DNA from: JANSWY01 sp965228955
GTDB lineage: Bacteria; Bacteroidota; Bacteroidia; Cytophagales; Cyclobacteriaceae
NCBI GenBank assembly: GCA_965228955.1
Contig: OZ245848.1
Coordinates: forward strand, 2,232,001 to 2,296,000
Direction of reading: 5' to 3'
DNA length: 64,000 nt
Of the stretch, positions 15,926 to 24,800 are shown one piece after another. The notes under the pieces were generated by a model, which was not told the origin of the DNA, did no database searches, and was given only the letters and a program-made list of their open reading frames with translations. The first letter of the stretch is position 1; every line of letters starts with the position of its first letter. The translations under genes and the position numbers were made by a program.

Positions 15926-16885
15926 ATGAATAAAAAAATCAAATGGGGCATTGTAAGTACAGGAACAATTGCTCATCAGTTTGCAGCTGATTTTGCATTC
16001 GCCGAATACGGCGAGCTTAATGCTGTTGCTTCAAGAAACCTTGAATCTGCTAAGAGCTTCTCACAGCTTTATAACATTCCTAAAGCCTATAGCTCCTACA
16101 CAGAAATGTTTAAGGACCCAGAGATTGATGTAGTTTATATTGCTACGCCTCATAATTTTCATTTCGAAAACTCAAAAGAGGCGCTGAGCAATGGGAAAGC
16201 AGTTATGTGTGAAAAACCAATAACGATCACTCCCCATCAATCAAAGGAGCTGTTTGATTACGCCAAGTCCAAGGACGGATTTATCATTGAAGGTATGTGG
16301 ACCTACTTTCTTCCAGCTATCCAAAAAGCAAAGGAATGGGTAGGTCAAGGTAGAATAGGTCAGATCACCCAAATTAAATCAGATTTTGGCTACCCGGTTC
16401 CGTTTGATCCTGAGGGCAGAATGTTTAATCCGGATTTGGCTGGGGGTGCATTATTGGATATGGGTGTATACAATGTTGCAATGGCTTGGTTATTTATGCC
16501 TGTCAAACCAAAAGAAATTACTGTACTTGGAAGAAAAGCTAGCACAGGAGTTGATCATGATGTTTCTATGCTTCTAGAGTATGAAGATGCATGTGCGCAA
16601 TTACATACTTCTTTTCGCTCTAAACTTCCCAACTATACTTATGTAATAGGTACAGAAGGGTACATTGAGATATTTGATTTCTGGAGAGCAAAAGATTGCA
16701 AACTATTCAAAGTAGAAGAATGCATTGATCATTTCAAAGATGACAGACAAGGTAGCGGCTTTGAATATGAAATTGATGGTGTAAGCAAACAACTTCTCGA
16801 AAAGTTGCACTATCCCAAGGTTGTTACTCATGAAACAAGTCAGGCATTTCAAGAGTTAATGGCTGAAATCAGAGACAAAATTTAG
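15926..16885 (+). CDS. Gfo/Idh/MocA-family NAD(P)-dependent oxidoreductase
   Basis: A 319-residue cytoplasmic dehydrogenase. The Rossmann motif is at the N-terminus (WGIVSTGTIAHQFA), the catalytic Lys is in CEKPITITP, and the second domain starts near EGMWTYFLPA. Members of this subgroup act on sugars such as D-xylose (1-dehydrogenase) or on dihydrodiols. Within this operon a sugar substrate is likely, possibly the product of the preceding glycosidase or dioxygenase. It is the last gene before a clear terminator at 16919-16944, ending the SusC1 operon. Confidence 0.87.
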   Translation: MNKKIKWGIVSTGTIAHQFAADFAFAEYGELNAVASRNLESAKSFSQLYNIPKAYSSYTEMFKDPEIDVVYIATPHNFHFENSKEALSNGKAVMCEKPITITPHQSKELFDYAKSKDGFIIEGMWTYFLPAIQKAKEWVGQGRIGQITQIKSDFGYPVPFDPEGRMFNPDLAGGALLDMGVYNVAMAWLFMPVKPKEITVLGRKASTGVDHDVSMLLEYEDACAQLHTSFRSKLPNYTYVIGTEGYIEIFDFWRAKDCKLFKVEECIDHFKDDRQGSGFEYEIDGVSKQLLEKLHYPKVVTHETSQAFQELMAEIRDKI

Positions 16886-16918
16886 AATCAAATTTTCATT
16901 TTACTTCATTTTTTAAAG

Positions 16919-16944
16919 AACCCTTCTAATTGAAGGGTTTTTTT
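16919..16944 (+). terminator. Rho-independent terminator of the SusC1 operon
   Basis: AACCCTTC pairs perfectly with GAAGGGTT around a 5-base loop, followed by a run of T (16938-16944). It lies about 35 bp after the oxidoreductase stop. Confidence 0.85.
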
Positions 16945-16961
16945 ATGTGTGTTAGTTTGAT

Positions 16962-17206
16962 TGACGTAGTATTTAGAAAATAGAATCTTAAAATATGACG
17001 TGTTGCTGACGTGTCTTGCAAGTTAGATTGTATTACTAATTATTCAATTGAATGGCTATTTACTTGAAAATTTTAATCATTTAATTGATGAAATCTGTTC
17101 AGATTGATAATTAGGTTATTGCATTTTAATCTGTTGCAATCAAATGAATTGACGTACAAATCACTTTTTGACGTAGCTAAGAATTCAATTTGACGAATTC
17201 ATGTAG
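16962..17206 (+). promoter_or_regulatory. Array of TGACGTA-type direct repeats upstream of xylB2-xylA-xylE
   Basis: Same-orientation copies: TGACGTA at 16962, TGACGTG at 16996 and 17007 (11 bp apart), TGACGTA at 17150 and 17169, and TGACGAA at 17191 followed by ATGTAGT. Each position equals its counterpart upstream of SusC1 plus 8104 or 8105. The sequence between sites is not obviously alike, so the spacing itself seems to be kept. This is likely a common regulon. Confidence 0.78.
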
Positions 17207-17240
17207 TATCGCGATTATTTTAATATATTCATAATTAGTA

Positions 17241-17248
17241 CACCTTTG
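17241..17248 (+). promoter_or_regulatory. Probable -7 promoter element of xylB2
   Basis: CACCTTTG followed by AA is close to TAnnTTTG and is 50 bp after the TGACGAA site, exactly as CACATTTG is before SusC1. The -33 region here (TATTTTAA near 17216) is weaker, as expected if an activator is needed. Confidence 0.45.
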
Positions 17249-17331
17249 AAACAGGCAAAATTGAAAATAATGTAATAGTAGATATTAACTGGTTTTCAAA
17301 CTTCTTCATAAGCCTACATTTGTTTCAATAG

Positions 17332-17353
17332 TGGTCGGTCCAACGACCGATCA
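17332..17353 (+). promoter_or_regulatory. Hairpin in the xylB2 leader
   Basis: TGGTCGGTC pairs with GACCGATCA (one G-U pair) around the loop CAAC. A run of six T follows about eight bases later (around 17362-17367). It could be an attenuator or an mRNA-stabilising element in the roughly 150-base leader. It ends 52 bases before the start codon. Confidence 0.5.
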
Positions 17354-17405
17354 TTATTACTTTTTTAAGATGAAAGAGAGAATAATTATCATAGCATAAA
17401 ATAAA

Positions 17406-18896
17406 TTGTATTATCTCGGTTACGATATCGGAAGTTCCTCAATAAAGGCTGCATTAGTAGATGCAGAATCCAACAAGCCCATTAAGGTGGTGCAATATCC
17501 TGAATCAGAAATGGATATCATCAGCAGAAGGCAAGGTTGGGCTGAGCAAAATCCGGAAGTATGGTGGGAAAACATCATACAAGCTACAAGAAAGCTATTC
17601 GCTGATTTAGAATCCAAATACAGAGATGGGGTACTCGGTATTGGAATTTCGTATCAGATGCATGGTTTGGTACTGGTCGATAAAGACCAAAATGTTCTTC
17701 GTCCTTCTATCATTTGGTGTGATAGTAGAGCGGTTGAGATTGGCAATGAGTTATTTGAAAAGTTAGGACCACAGAAATGTCTGGATCATCTATTGAATTC
17801 ACCGGGCAATTTTACAGCTTCTAAACTTAAATGGGTAAAAGATAACGAGCCAGAAATCTACAACCGAATTCATAAGTTAATGCTACCAGGAGACTACATA
17901 GCAATGAAGTTTACTGGTGAGTTAAATACTACAGTATGTGGCCTCTCGGAAGGAATGATGTGGGATTTTAAAGAAAATAATCCTGCAAGCTTTCTGTTTG
18001 AAGAATTCGGAATCCATGAAAGCATGATTCCTGAAGTAATGGATGTTTTTTCAAATCAAGGTGAGTTGTCCACAGTCATAGCAGATCTTCTTGGATTGCC
18101 AGCAGGAATACCTGTTGGATACCGTTCTGGTGATCAACCAAATAACGCTATGTCACTTGGCGTACTAAATGCCGGAGAAGTGGCTGCAACAGGTGGTACT
18201 AGCGGAGTTGTGTATGGAGTTGTCGATCAGCTTTCATATGATGAAGACTCCAGAGTAAATAGTTTTGCTCATGTCAATCATTGTGCTGATAATCCCAAGA
18301 TTGGTATACTTCTGTGCATCAACGGTGCTGGAATTCAATATCGATGGGTTAAGCAACAAATGGCAAATGATGGTACTTCCTATGTTGACATGGAAAGAAT
18401 GATTTCGTCAGTTCCGGTCAATTCAGAAGGGCTTAGAATAATCCCTTTTGGAAATGGAGCGGAACGAATATTGGAAAATAAAGACATTGGTTCACACGTA
18501 ATGAACCTTCATTTCAACCGTCATAATCGAGCTCATTTTTACAGAGCTTCACTAGAAGGAATAGCTTATTCATTCATTTACGGAATGGAGATTTTAAGTG
18601 GCATGGGAATGAAGGTTTCAAGAATCAAGGTTGGAAATGATAACCTGTTTCAGTCTACGGTATTTTCAACAACAATTGCATCATTATTACAGTGTGAAAT
18701 CGATGTGGTTGAGACTACTGGAGCTGTTGGTGCAGCTAAAGCTATTGGTTATACCTTGAAACATAGAAGTTCATTGAAAGAGGCAATGTCTGGGAACAAA
18801 TTGGTGAAGTCTGTGAGCCCAACCAATATTAATGGTGAATACGCACACGGTTACAATGTGTGGAAAAGTGATTTAACGAATTTATTAAAAATATAG
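17406..18896 (+). CDS. xylB: Xylulokinase (unfused)
   Basis: A 496-residue FGGY kinase converting D-xylulose to xylulose-5-phosphate. Motifs are YLGYDIGSSSIKAALVD, SYQMHGLVL, WCDSRA, YRSGDQPNNA and GGTSGVVYG, all intact. It is highly similar to residues 1-490 of the fusion at 6882 but stops where the fusion's HTH extension begins. The start is a TTG: an in-frame TAA lies at 17397-17399, and the first residues MYYLGYDIGSSS align with MYLLGYDIGSSS of the paralogue, so no upstream ATG is possible. The TTG may keep expression low. It is 4 bp before xylA, in an xylB-xylA-xylE operon under the second TGACGTA array. Confidence 0.95.
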   Translation: MYYLGYDIGSSSIKAALVDAESNKPIKVVQYPESEMDIISRRQGWAEQNPEVWWENIIQATRKLFADLESKYRDGVLGIGISYQMHGLVLVDKDQNVLRPSIIWCDSRAVEIGNELFEKLGPQKCLDHLLNSPGNFTASKLKWVKDNEPEIYNRIHKLMLPGDYIAMKFTGELNTTVCGLSEGMMWDFKENNPASFLFEEFGIHESMIPEVMDVFSNQGELSTVIADLLGLPAGIPVGYRSGDQPNNAMSLGVLNAGEVAATGGTSGVVYGVVDQLSYDEDSRVNSFAHVNHCADNPKIGILLCINGAGIQYRWVKQQMANDGTSYVDMERMISSVPVNSEGLRIIPFGNGAERILENKDIGSHVMNLHFNRHNRAHFYRASLEGIAYSFIYGMEILSGMGMKVSRIKVGNDNLFQSTVFSTTIASLLQCEIDVVETTGAVGAAKAIGYTLKHRSSLKEAMSGNKLVKSVSPTNINGEYAHGYNVWKSDLTNLLKI

Positions 18897-18900
18897 ATTG

Positions 18901-20235
18901 ATGAGTGTAAAGTTGACGATTGGAGAAAAAGAATACTTTGAAGGAATAGGCAAGATCAAATATGAGGGGCCTAAATCCGACAATCCAATGGCATTTAAGT
19001 ACTATGATGCTGCAAAGAAGGTCGCCGGTAAAACGATGGAAGAGCATTTTCGTTTCGCCATTGCCTACTGGCATACCTTCTGTGGTACTGGAGGAGATCC
19101 TTTTGGCCCTGGAACTAAAGAGTTCCCATGGTTAAATAACTCAGACCCGTACCAACAGGCTAAAGACAAAATGGATGCTGCTTTCGAGTTTATTACAAAG
19201 ATTGGAGCTCCGTATTACTGTTTCCATGATTTTGATCTTATCAATGAAGGTGATTCATTATCCGAATCAGCAAAACGCCTGGAGTTTATCACAGATTACG
19301 CTCAGGAAAAACAGAAAGCCTCAGGAGTAAAACTACTTTGGGGAACAGCAAATCTGTTCTCAAACCCAAGGTACATGAACGGAGGAGCAACCAACCCGGA
19401 TTTTGATGTTGTAGCCTATGCTGGTGCACAAGTAAAAAATGCTCTTGATGCGACCATCAAATTAGGTGGTGAAAACTATGTGTTCTGGGGAGGAAGAGAA
19501 GGTTATATGAGCTTGCTCAATACCAATATGAAAAAGGAACTGGATCATATGGCCCGATTCCTTCATATGGTGAAAGATTACGGCAGAGCAAATGGTTTTA
19601 AAGGGAATTTCTTTATTGAACCAAAACCAATGGAACCATCAAAACATCAATACGATTTTGATGCTGCAACTGTAATTGGATTCCTTCGAGAGTATGACTT
19701 AATGGATGATTTCAAGCTAAATCTTGAAGTAAACCACGCGACTCTTGCTCAGCATACTATGCAACATGAAATGGCTGTTGCAGCAAATGCAGGAGTATTG
19801 GGAAGTATGGATGCTAACAGAGGTGATTATCAAAATGGATGGGATACAGATCAGTTTCCTAACAATCCTTATGAGTTGGTAGAGTTGATGTTGGTGTTCT
19901 TGGAAGCAGGTGGACTACAAGGAGGCGGTATCAACTTTGATGCTAAAGCAAGAAGAAATTCTACAGATCTAATTGACATTTTCTATGCTCACATTGGAGG
20001 AATGGATGCTTTCGCAAGATCACTAATTGTGGCAGATGACATTTTAACCAATTCAAATTACCAGAACCTTAGAAAAGCCAGATATAGCTCATTCAGCACA
20101 ATGGATGGCTCTGCTTTTGAGACTGGAAAATTGACTTTAGAGGAATTAGCGGCTATCGCATCTAATAATGGTGAATTAAAGCTGAGAAGCGGTCAGCAGG
20201 AATTATTTGAAAATATCATTAATCAATACTTGTAA
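18901..20235 (+). CDS. xylA: Xylose isomerase
   Basis: A 444-residue cytoplasmic enzyme that converts D-xylose to D-xylulose using divalent metals. The class II signature is clear: active-site His in YWHTFCGTGGDPFG (H58), metal ligands in FIEPKPMEPSKHQYD, LEVNHATLAQH and GSMDANRGD. The length matches the 440-residue group II isomerases. I use the ATG at 18901; a TTG three bases upstream is also in frame. Its stop overlaps the start of the transporter gene by one base, implying translational coupling. Confidence 0.97.
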   Translation: MSVKLTIGEKEYFEGIGKIKYEGPKSDNPMAFKYYDAAKKVAGKTMEEHFRFAIAYWHTFCGTGGDPFGPGTKEFPWLNNSDPYQQAKDKMDAAFEFITKIGAPYYCFHDFDLINEGDSLSESAKRLEFITDYAQEKQKASGVKLLWGTANLFSNPRYMNGGATNPDFDVVAYAGAQVKNALDATIKLGGENYVFWGGREGYMSLLNTNMKKELDHMARFLHMVKDYGRANGFKGNFFIEPKPMEPSKHQYDFDAATVIGFLREYDLMDDFKLNLEVNHATLAQHTMQHEMAVAANAGVLGSMDANRGDYQNGWDTDQFPNNPYELVELMLVFLEAGGLQGGGINFDAKARRNSTDLIDIFYAHIGGMDAFARSLIVADDILTNSNYQNLRKARYSSFSTMDGSAFETGKLTLEELAAIASNNGELKLRSGQQELFENIINQYL

Positions 20236-21707
20236 TGTCAGATTACAACAAGGCATATATATTCAGAATAACCTTGGTAGCCACACTTGGCGGGCTACTA
20301 TTTGGATACGATACAGCAGTTATTTCAGGCACGGTAGGTTCTCTTAAAAGCTTTTTCGTAGATCCTGCCGGCTTGACAGAACTTGAGGCCAATAGTCTTT
20401 TGGGTTTTGCAGTATCGAGTGCTTTGATTGGTTGTATAATTGGAGGTTTTTTAGGTGGCTTCTTATCCGCAAAGTTTGGTAGAAAGAAGACACTGCTAAT
20501 TGCTTCGATCTTATTCACAATTTCTGCATTGGGTTCCGCAATGCCTGAGATTGGCTTTAGACCTATTGGAGAAGGTGATCACACTTTTTTAGTGCCATTT
20601 GTAATCTACAGAGTAATAGGTGGAGTAGGGGTTGGATTAGCCAGTATGTTGTCACCAATGTACATAGCTGAAGTTGCTCCTGCTGAGAAAAGAGGACATC
20701 TGGTTTCGTGGAATCAGTTTGCTATTATTTTTGGAATGCTTGTGGTGTACTTTGTGAATTATTCAATAGCACTTCAGGGAGATGCTTCCTGGTTAGACAG
20801 TATTGGATGGAGATGGATGTTTGCTTCGGAAGTGATTCCGGCTGGAATATTCTTTGGATTATTGTTTACAGTTCCGGAAAGTCCAAGATGGTTGGTGATT
20901 AACAAATTGGAGGAAAAGGCAACTGAAGTCTTAGCCAAAATAAATAGTAAAGAGAATGCTATCAATATCCTGAATAATATTAAGAAAGGTCTTAATGATC
21001 ATCAATCAGGAAGCCTTAATTCGTTTGGATGGTTGGTAATAGTGATCGGAGTTCTATTATCAGTCTTTCAGCAGTTTGTTGGTATCAATGTAGTGCTTTA
21101 TTACGCTCCCGAAATTTTTAAGAATGCTGGAGCTGGTACAGATGCTGCATTACTCCAAACTATCATTGTTGGGTTTATCAATTTACTATTCACAGTGATT
21201 GCAATAGTTACGGTTGATAAATACGGTAGGAAGCCTTTGCAAATAATTGGAGCCCTGGCAATGGGTGTGAGCATGGTTAGCCTTGGTTTAACTTTCGCTA
21301 CTCAGAATATGGGTACACTTTCTCTGGTGTTCATGTTGACTTATGTAGCGGCATTCGCAATTTCCTGGGGTCCAATTACATGGGTTTTGCTTTCAGAGAT
21401 ATTCCCAAATAAAATTAGAAGTATGGCATTGGCAATTGCTGTGGCAGCACAATGGATATCAAATTTCATTGTCTCACAAACATTCCCAATGATGAATAAT
21501 AACAGTTGGTTAACTGAAAAATTTAATCATGGTTTTGCTTATTGGATCTACGGATTAGTTGGGTTCATCGCTGCATGGTTCGTCTGGAAAATGGTTCCTG
21601 AAACAAAAGGGAAATCATTGGAAGAAATGGAATCATTGTGGGAAGGAAAACCGGAGCGTGGTGCACAGAGTACAATGAAAGAAGAAGCATCACAGGTAAC
21701 TGCCTAA
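20235..21707 (+). CDS. xylE: D-xylose:H+ symporter, MFS sugar porter family
   Basis: A 490-residue inner membrane protein with about 12 transmembrane segments. Sugar-porter motifs are present: GGLLFGYDTAVISGT in TM1, RVIGGVGVGLASMLSPMYIAE, PESPRWL after TM6, QQFVGINVVLYYAPEIF in TM7 and PETKGKSLEEME at the end. The operon with xylA and xylB identifies xylose as the probable substrate. It starts in a TAATG overlap with the xylA stop. It is followed by 132 bp carrying two hairpins, then SusC2, so read-through into the second PUL operon is possible; I see no terminator between. Confidence 0.92.
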   Translation: MSDYNKAYIFRITLVATLGGLLFGYDTAVISGTVGSLKSFFVDPAGLTELEANSLLGFAVSSALIGCIIGGFLGGFLSAKFGRKKTLLIASILFTISALGSAMPEIGFRPIGEGDHTFLVPFVIYRVIGGVGVGLASMLSPMYIAEVAPAEKRGHLVSWNQFAIIFGMLVVYFVNYSIALQGDASWLDSIGWRWMFASEVIPAGIFFGLLFTVPESPRWLVINKLEEKATEVLAKINSKENAINILNNIKKGLNDHQSGSLNSFGWLVIVIGVLLSVFQQFVGINVVLYYAPEIFKNAGAGTDAALLQTIIVGFINLLFTVIAIVTVDKYGRKPLQIIGALAMGVSMVSLGLTFATQNMGTLSLVFMLTYVAAFAISWGPITWVLLSEIFPNKIRSMALAIAVAAQWISNFIVSQTFPMMNNNSWLTEKFNHGFAYWIYGLVGFIAAWFVWKMVPETKGKSLEEMESLWEGKPERGAQSTMKEEASQVTA

Positions 21708-21727
21708 CCGGTAGTTTAAGAAATGTT

Positions 21728-21757
21728 GAACTGTAAGAGCGGCAACTCTTGCAGTTC
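21728..21757 (+). promoter_or_regulatory. CGGCAA-hexaloop hairpin 1 in the SusC2 leader
   Basis: GAACTGTAAGAG (21728-21739) pairs along its whole length with CTCTTGCAGTTC (21746-21757), one G-U pair included, around the loop CGGCAA. There is no U-run, so it is not a terminator. The loop is the same as in hairpin 2 and in the SusC1 leader. Confidence 0.7.
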
Positions 21758-21776
21758 GTGTAAAATAAAATGGAAA

Positions 21777-21811
21777 ACACCTCCTGTAGCGGCAACTACA
21801 TATGGAGGTGT
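21777..21811 (+). promoter_or_regulatory. CGGCAA-hexaloop hairpin 2 in the SusC2 leader
   Basis: The outer stem ACACCTCC/GGAGGTGT and inner stem TGTAG/CTACA enclose the loop CGGCAA (21790-21795), with a TAT bulge on the 3' side. The 3' arm contains GGAGGTG, a Shine-Dalgarno-like sequence that would be hidden in the stem. It lies 11 bases before an ATGTAA start-stop at 21822 and about 30 before the SusC2 ATG. Confidence 0.68.
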
Positions 21812-21839
21812 ATAGAGTACAATGTAAACAGAGTTACAT

Positions 21840-24800
21840 ATGATGTGTCAAAAATACTCATTAAAAACTTGTAATGAGCGTTTTTCAGGTAAATCCTATA
21901 TTAAATTCCTACTTGGATTTACCCTGTTTCTAACCTCATCGGGCATTTTTGCTCAAAATTTAACCGTCTCCGGAAAAGTCATAGATGAAAACGGAGAAAG
22001 CCTTCCAGGGCTCACAGTCTTAGTGAAAGGTACATCAACTGGTACCGTCACAGACTTTGAAGGTGCCTATCAACTTGAAGTTTCGGCTTCAGATATTCTT
22101 GTTTTTTCTTTTGTTGGTTATGCTACAAAAGAAATTACGGTTGGCTCCAAATCAGTAATAGATATTCAAATGGAGTTGGATATTACAGCTCTGGATGAAA
22201 TTGTAGTAATAGGTTACGGAGAGGTTAAAAAGAGTGTTTCAACGGGATCTATTTCAAGTATCAATTCGAAAGATCTTGGGAGTTTCACAGTACCACGTGT
22301 AGACCAAAATATGCAGGCGCTTGCCTCAAGTGTAATTGTGTCTAATTCAAGTGGATCTCCAGGATCTGGTACAAGCATGTTTCTTAGAGGGGTAGGGACC
22401 AACAGAGATGCAAGACCACTATTGGTAATCGATGGTCTTATAGTTGAAGATGGCACTTTTTCCCTGATCGACCCTTCAGAAATTGAATCCATGGAAGTTT
22501 TGAAAGATGCAGCCTCAGTAGGTATTTATGGAGCTCGTGGTGCGAATGGAGTAATCATGGTTACCACCAAAAAAGGTAAAAACGGAAAAGTCTCTTTGAC
22601 TGCAGAATCTAACTACGGAGTACAGAGAGCCTGGAGAGTACCGGAATTAGCCAATAGAGAACAGTACCTTGAACTTAACAGAAGAAAGCTAGCTGAGAGT
22701 GACTATCAGGACTTAATCACATATGCAGATCAGACAGGTGCAGAGACTGATTGGATGAGCGAAATATTTGATGATGCAACCATTCAAAACCATAAGGTTT
22801 CCATAACAGCTGGGAATGAAAAGAGTCAGGTCTTTTCTTCAATCTCATATCTCGATCAGGAAGGTATCATTGATCCATCAAAATCAAATTTCAAAAGGAT
22901 TGCTTTTCGATTGAATACAAATAATAAGGTTAACGACTTCTTAAGAATCGGTGAAAACATTGCAATCATCAATAGCCGAAGAAATTCAATTCCCGAGAAC
23001 AACATCTTTTCAAATCCTATTATGGATGCATTGAATTTGGATCCTGTTACACCGGTATTTGATGCAAACAATAATGGTGTAGGTCAATTTGGGTTTGGTC
23101 GATCAAGTCAGGTTCAGAATGATTACATGAATCCTCTGGCCAGACTTCACATCAGTAACAACACCACAGACATCCTTAATATCTATGGGACGGCTTACGC
23201 TGAGATTTCATTTCTAAAAGACTTCAAACTTAGAAGCGATTTTGGAATTGATATGACAGCCAATGAGAACAGACAGTTTTCACCTGAATATTATCTCACA
23301 GATAATGCGCAGAACGAAGTAAATGATGTAGCTCAGAATTATTACAGAAGACTAAGTCTTAACTCAGAAACTTATGTGACTTACTCTAAGTCATTTGGTT
23401 TGCATTCAGTATCTGCAGTTGCTGGTGGTTCATTTAGAAGAACAAGAGATTACTTCTTACTCGGGACAGGGTCAGGCATTCCTAGCAATAAGGAAACCGA
23501 TAAGAAATTCTGGACTTTAAATCAAACCGATCAGGCTTCAAGAACTTCTTCCTCTGGATTTGCCAATCAGGAATATAAGTTCGGTGGATTCTTTGGTAGG
23601 GTGATTTATGATTTCAATCAAAAGTATCTATTCACCCTTGTAGCTAGAAGAGATGCTTCGTCCAGGTTTGGAGTTGATAACAGGTTTGGGTTCTTCCCAG
23701 CGGTTTCGGGAGGTTGGGTAATATCCAATGAAGACTTCTGGAACTTCAAGCCAATCAACTATCTGAAAATCAGAACAAGTTGGGGACGAAATGGTAACGA
23801 CAGAATTGGTGACCTATCCTTTGCTGCTACTGTAGATAATGCATTTGATAAAGGATACACTTTCGGAACAGGTACTGATAGAAATTTAATACTTGGTGTA
23901 GCTGCAAATTCATTAGTGAATTTTGATGTTGAGTGGGAGAGTGGTGAAGTATTGGATTTTGGTGTTGAAGGTAAAGCTTTTCAGGGAATGCTGATTTTTG
24001 AAGCAACCTACTACAAGAAAACAACAAAAGGACTCCTAATCACCAAGCAGGAACCATTTACAGTTGGGACAAGAGGTACTTTCGAAAATCTTGGAACGGT
24101 TGAGAACTCAGGAATTGAATTGAAGATTGATATAAGCAAATCCTTTGGTGATGTCAATGTATCGTCTGTCTTCAACTTCGCGACTCTAAATAATGAAGTG
24201 ACTGAAATGCAAAATCCGGATATTCCGGAACCTGGTTTCGCCTTTCCTCTTAGAAATCAGGTGATTACGGAAATGAAAGTTGGAGAACCACTCTACTATT
24301 TCAGAGGCCTCAAAACATTAGGAGTCTTCCAAAGTGATGAAGATGCCATTCGATATGTTCATACTGGAGATGGTCCAAACAGGGGACAAAGAATTCAACC
24401 AAATGCAGGAGCTGGTGATCTAAAATACTTTGATGCAAATGGTGATGGAGTAATTGATGATAACGACTATGTAAACATTGGTAAACCTTGGTACGATTTC
24501 ACATTGGGGTGGACATTGAACGCTAATTATAAAGGGTTTTATACAAGTGCAATTTTCCTTGCAACTGTCGGACAAGACATTTATCGGGTATTTGAAAGAA
24601 ATATTGGAAAGAACAATTATTTCAAAACATGGTACGATGAAAGCTGGGATGCAGAATCAAATCCAAACGGTACTTATCCAAGTCTTGCTTCTTCAACTGA
24701 CAACCTCCAACCATCAGATCTATATGTTGAAGATGGAGATTTCATCAGACTGAAGAATCTTCAAGTTGGATATAATCTTCCAGTGAGTTTTCTGGAACCT

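Larger units (their letters stand above)
16886..17405 (+). other. 520-bp intergenic region: terminator plus xylB2 regulatory region
   Basis: No gene is seen here. It holds the terminator of the SusC1 operon, the second TGACGTA array, a promoter-like box and a leader hairpin, each listed separately. Confidence 0.7.

Noticed and set aside
21728..21811. Hairpins after xylE as transcription terminators
   Set aside because: Neither is followed by a T-run, and the identical CGGCAA loops point to another role.
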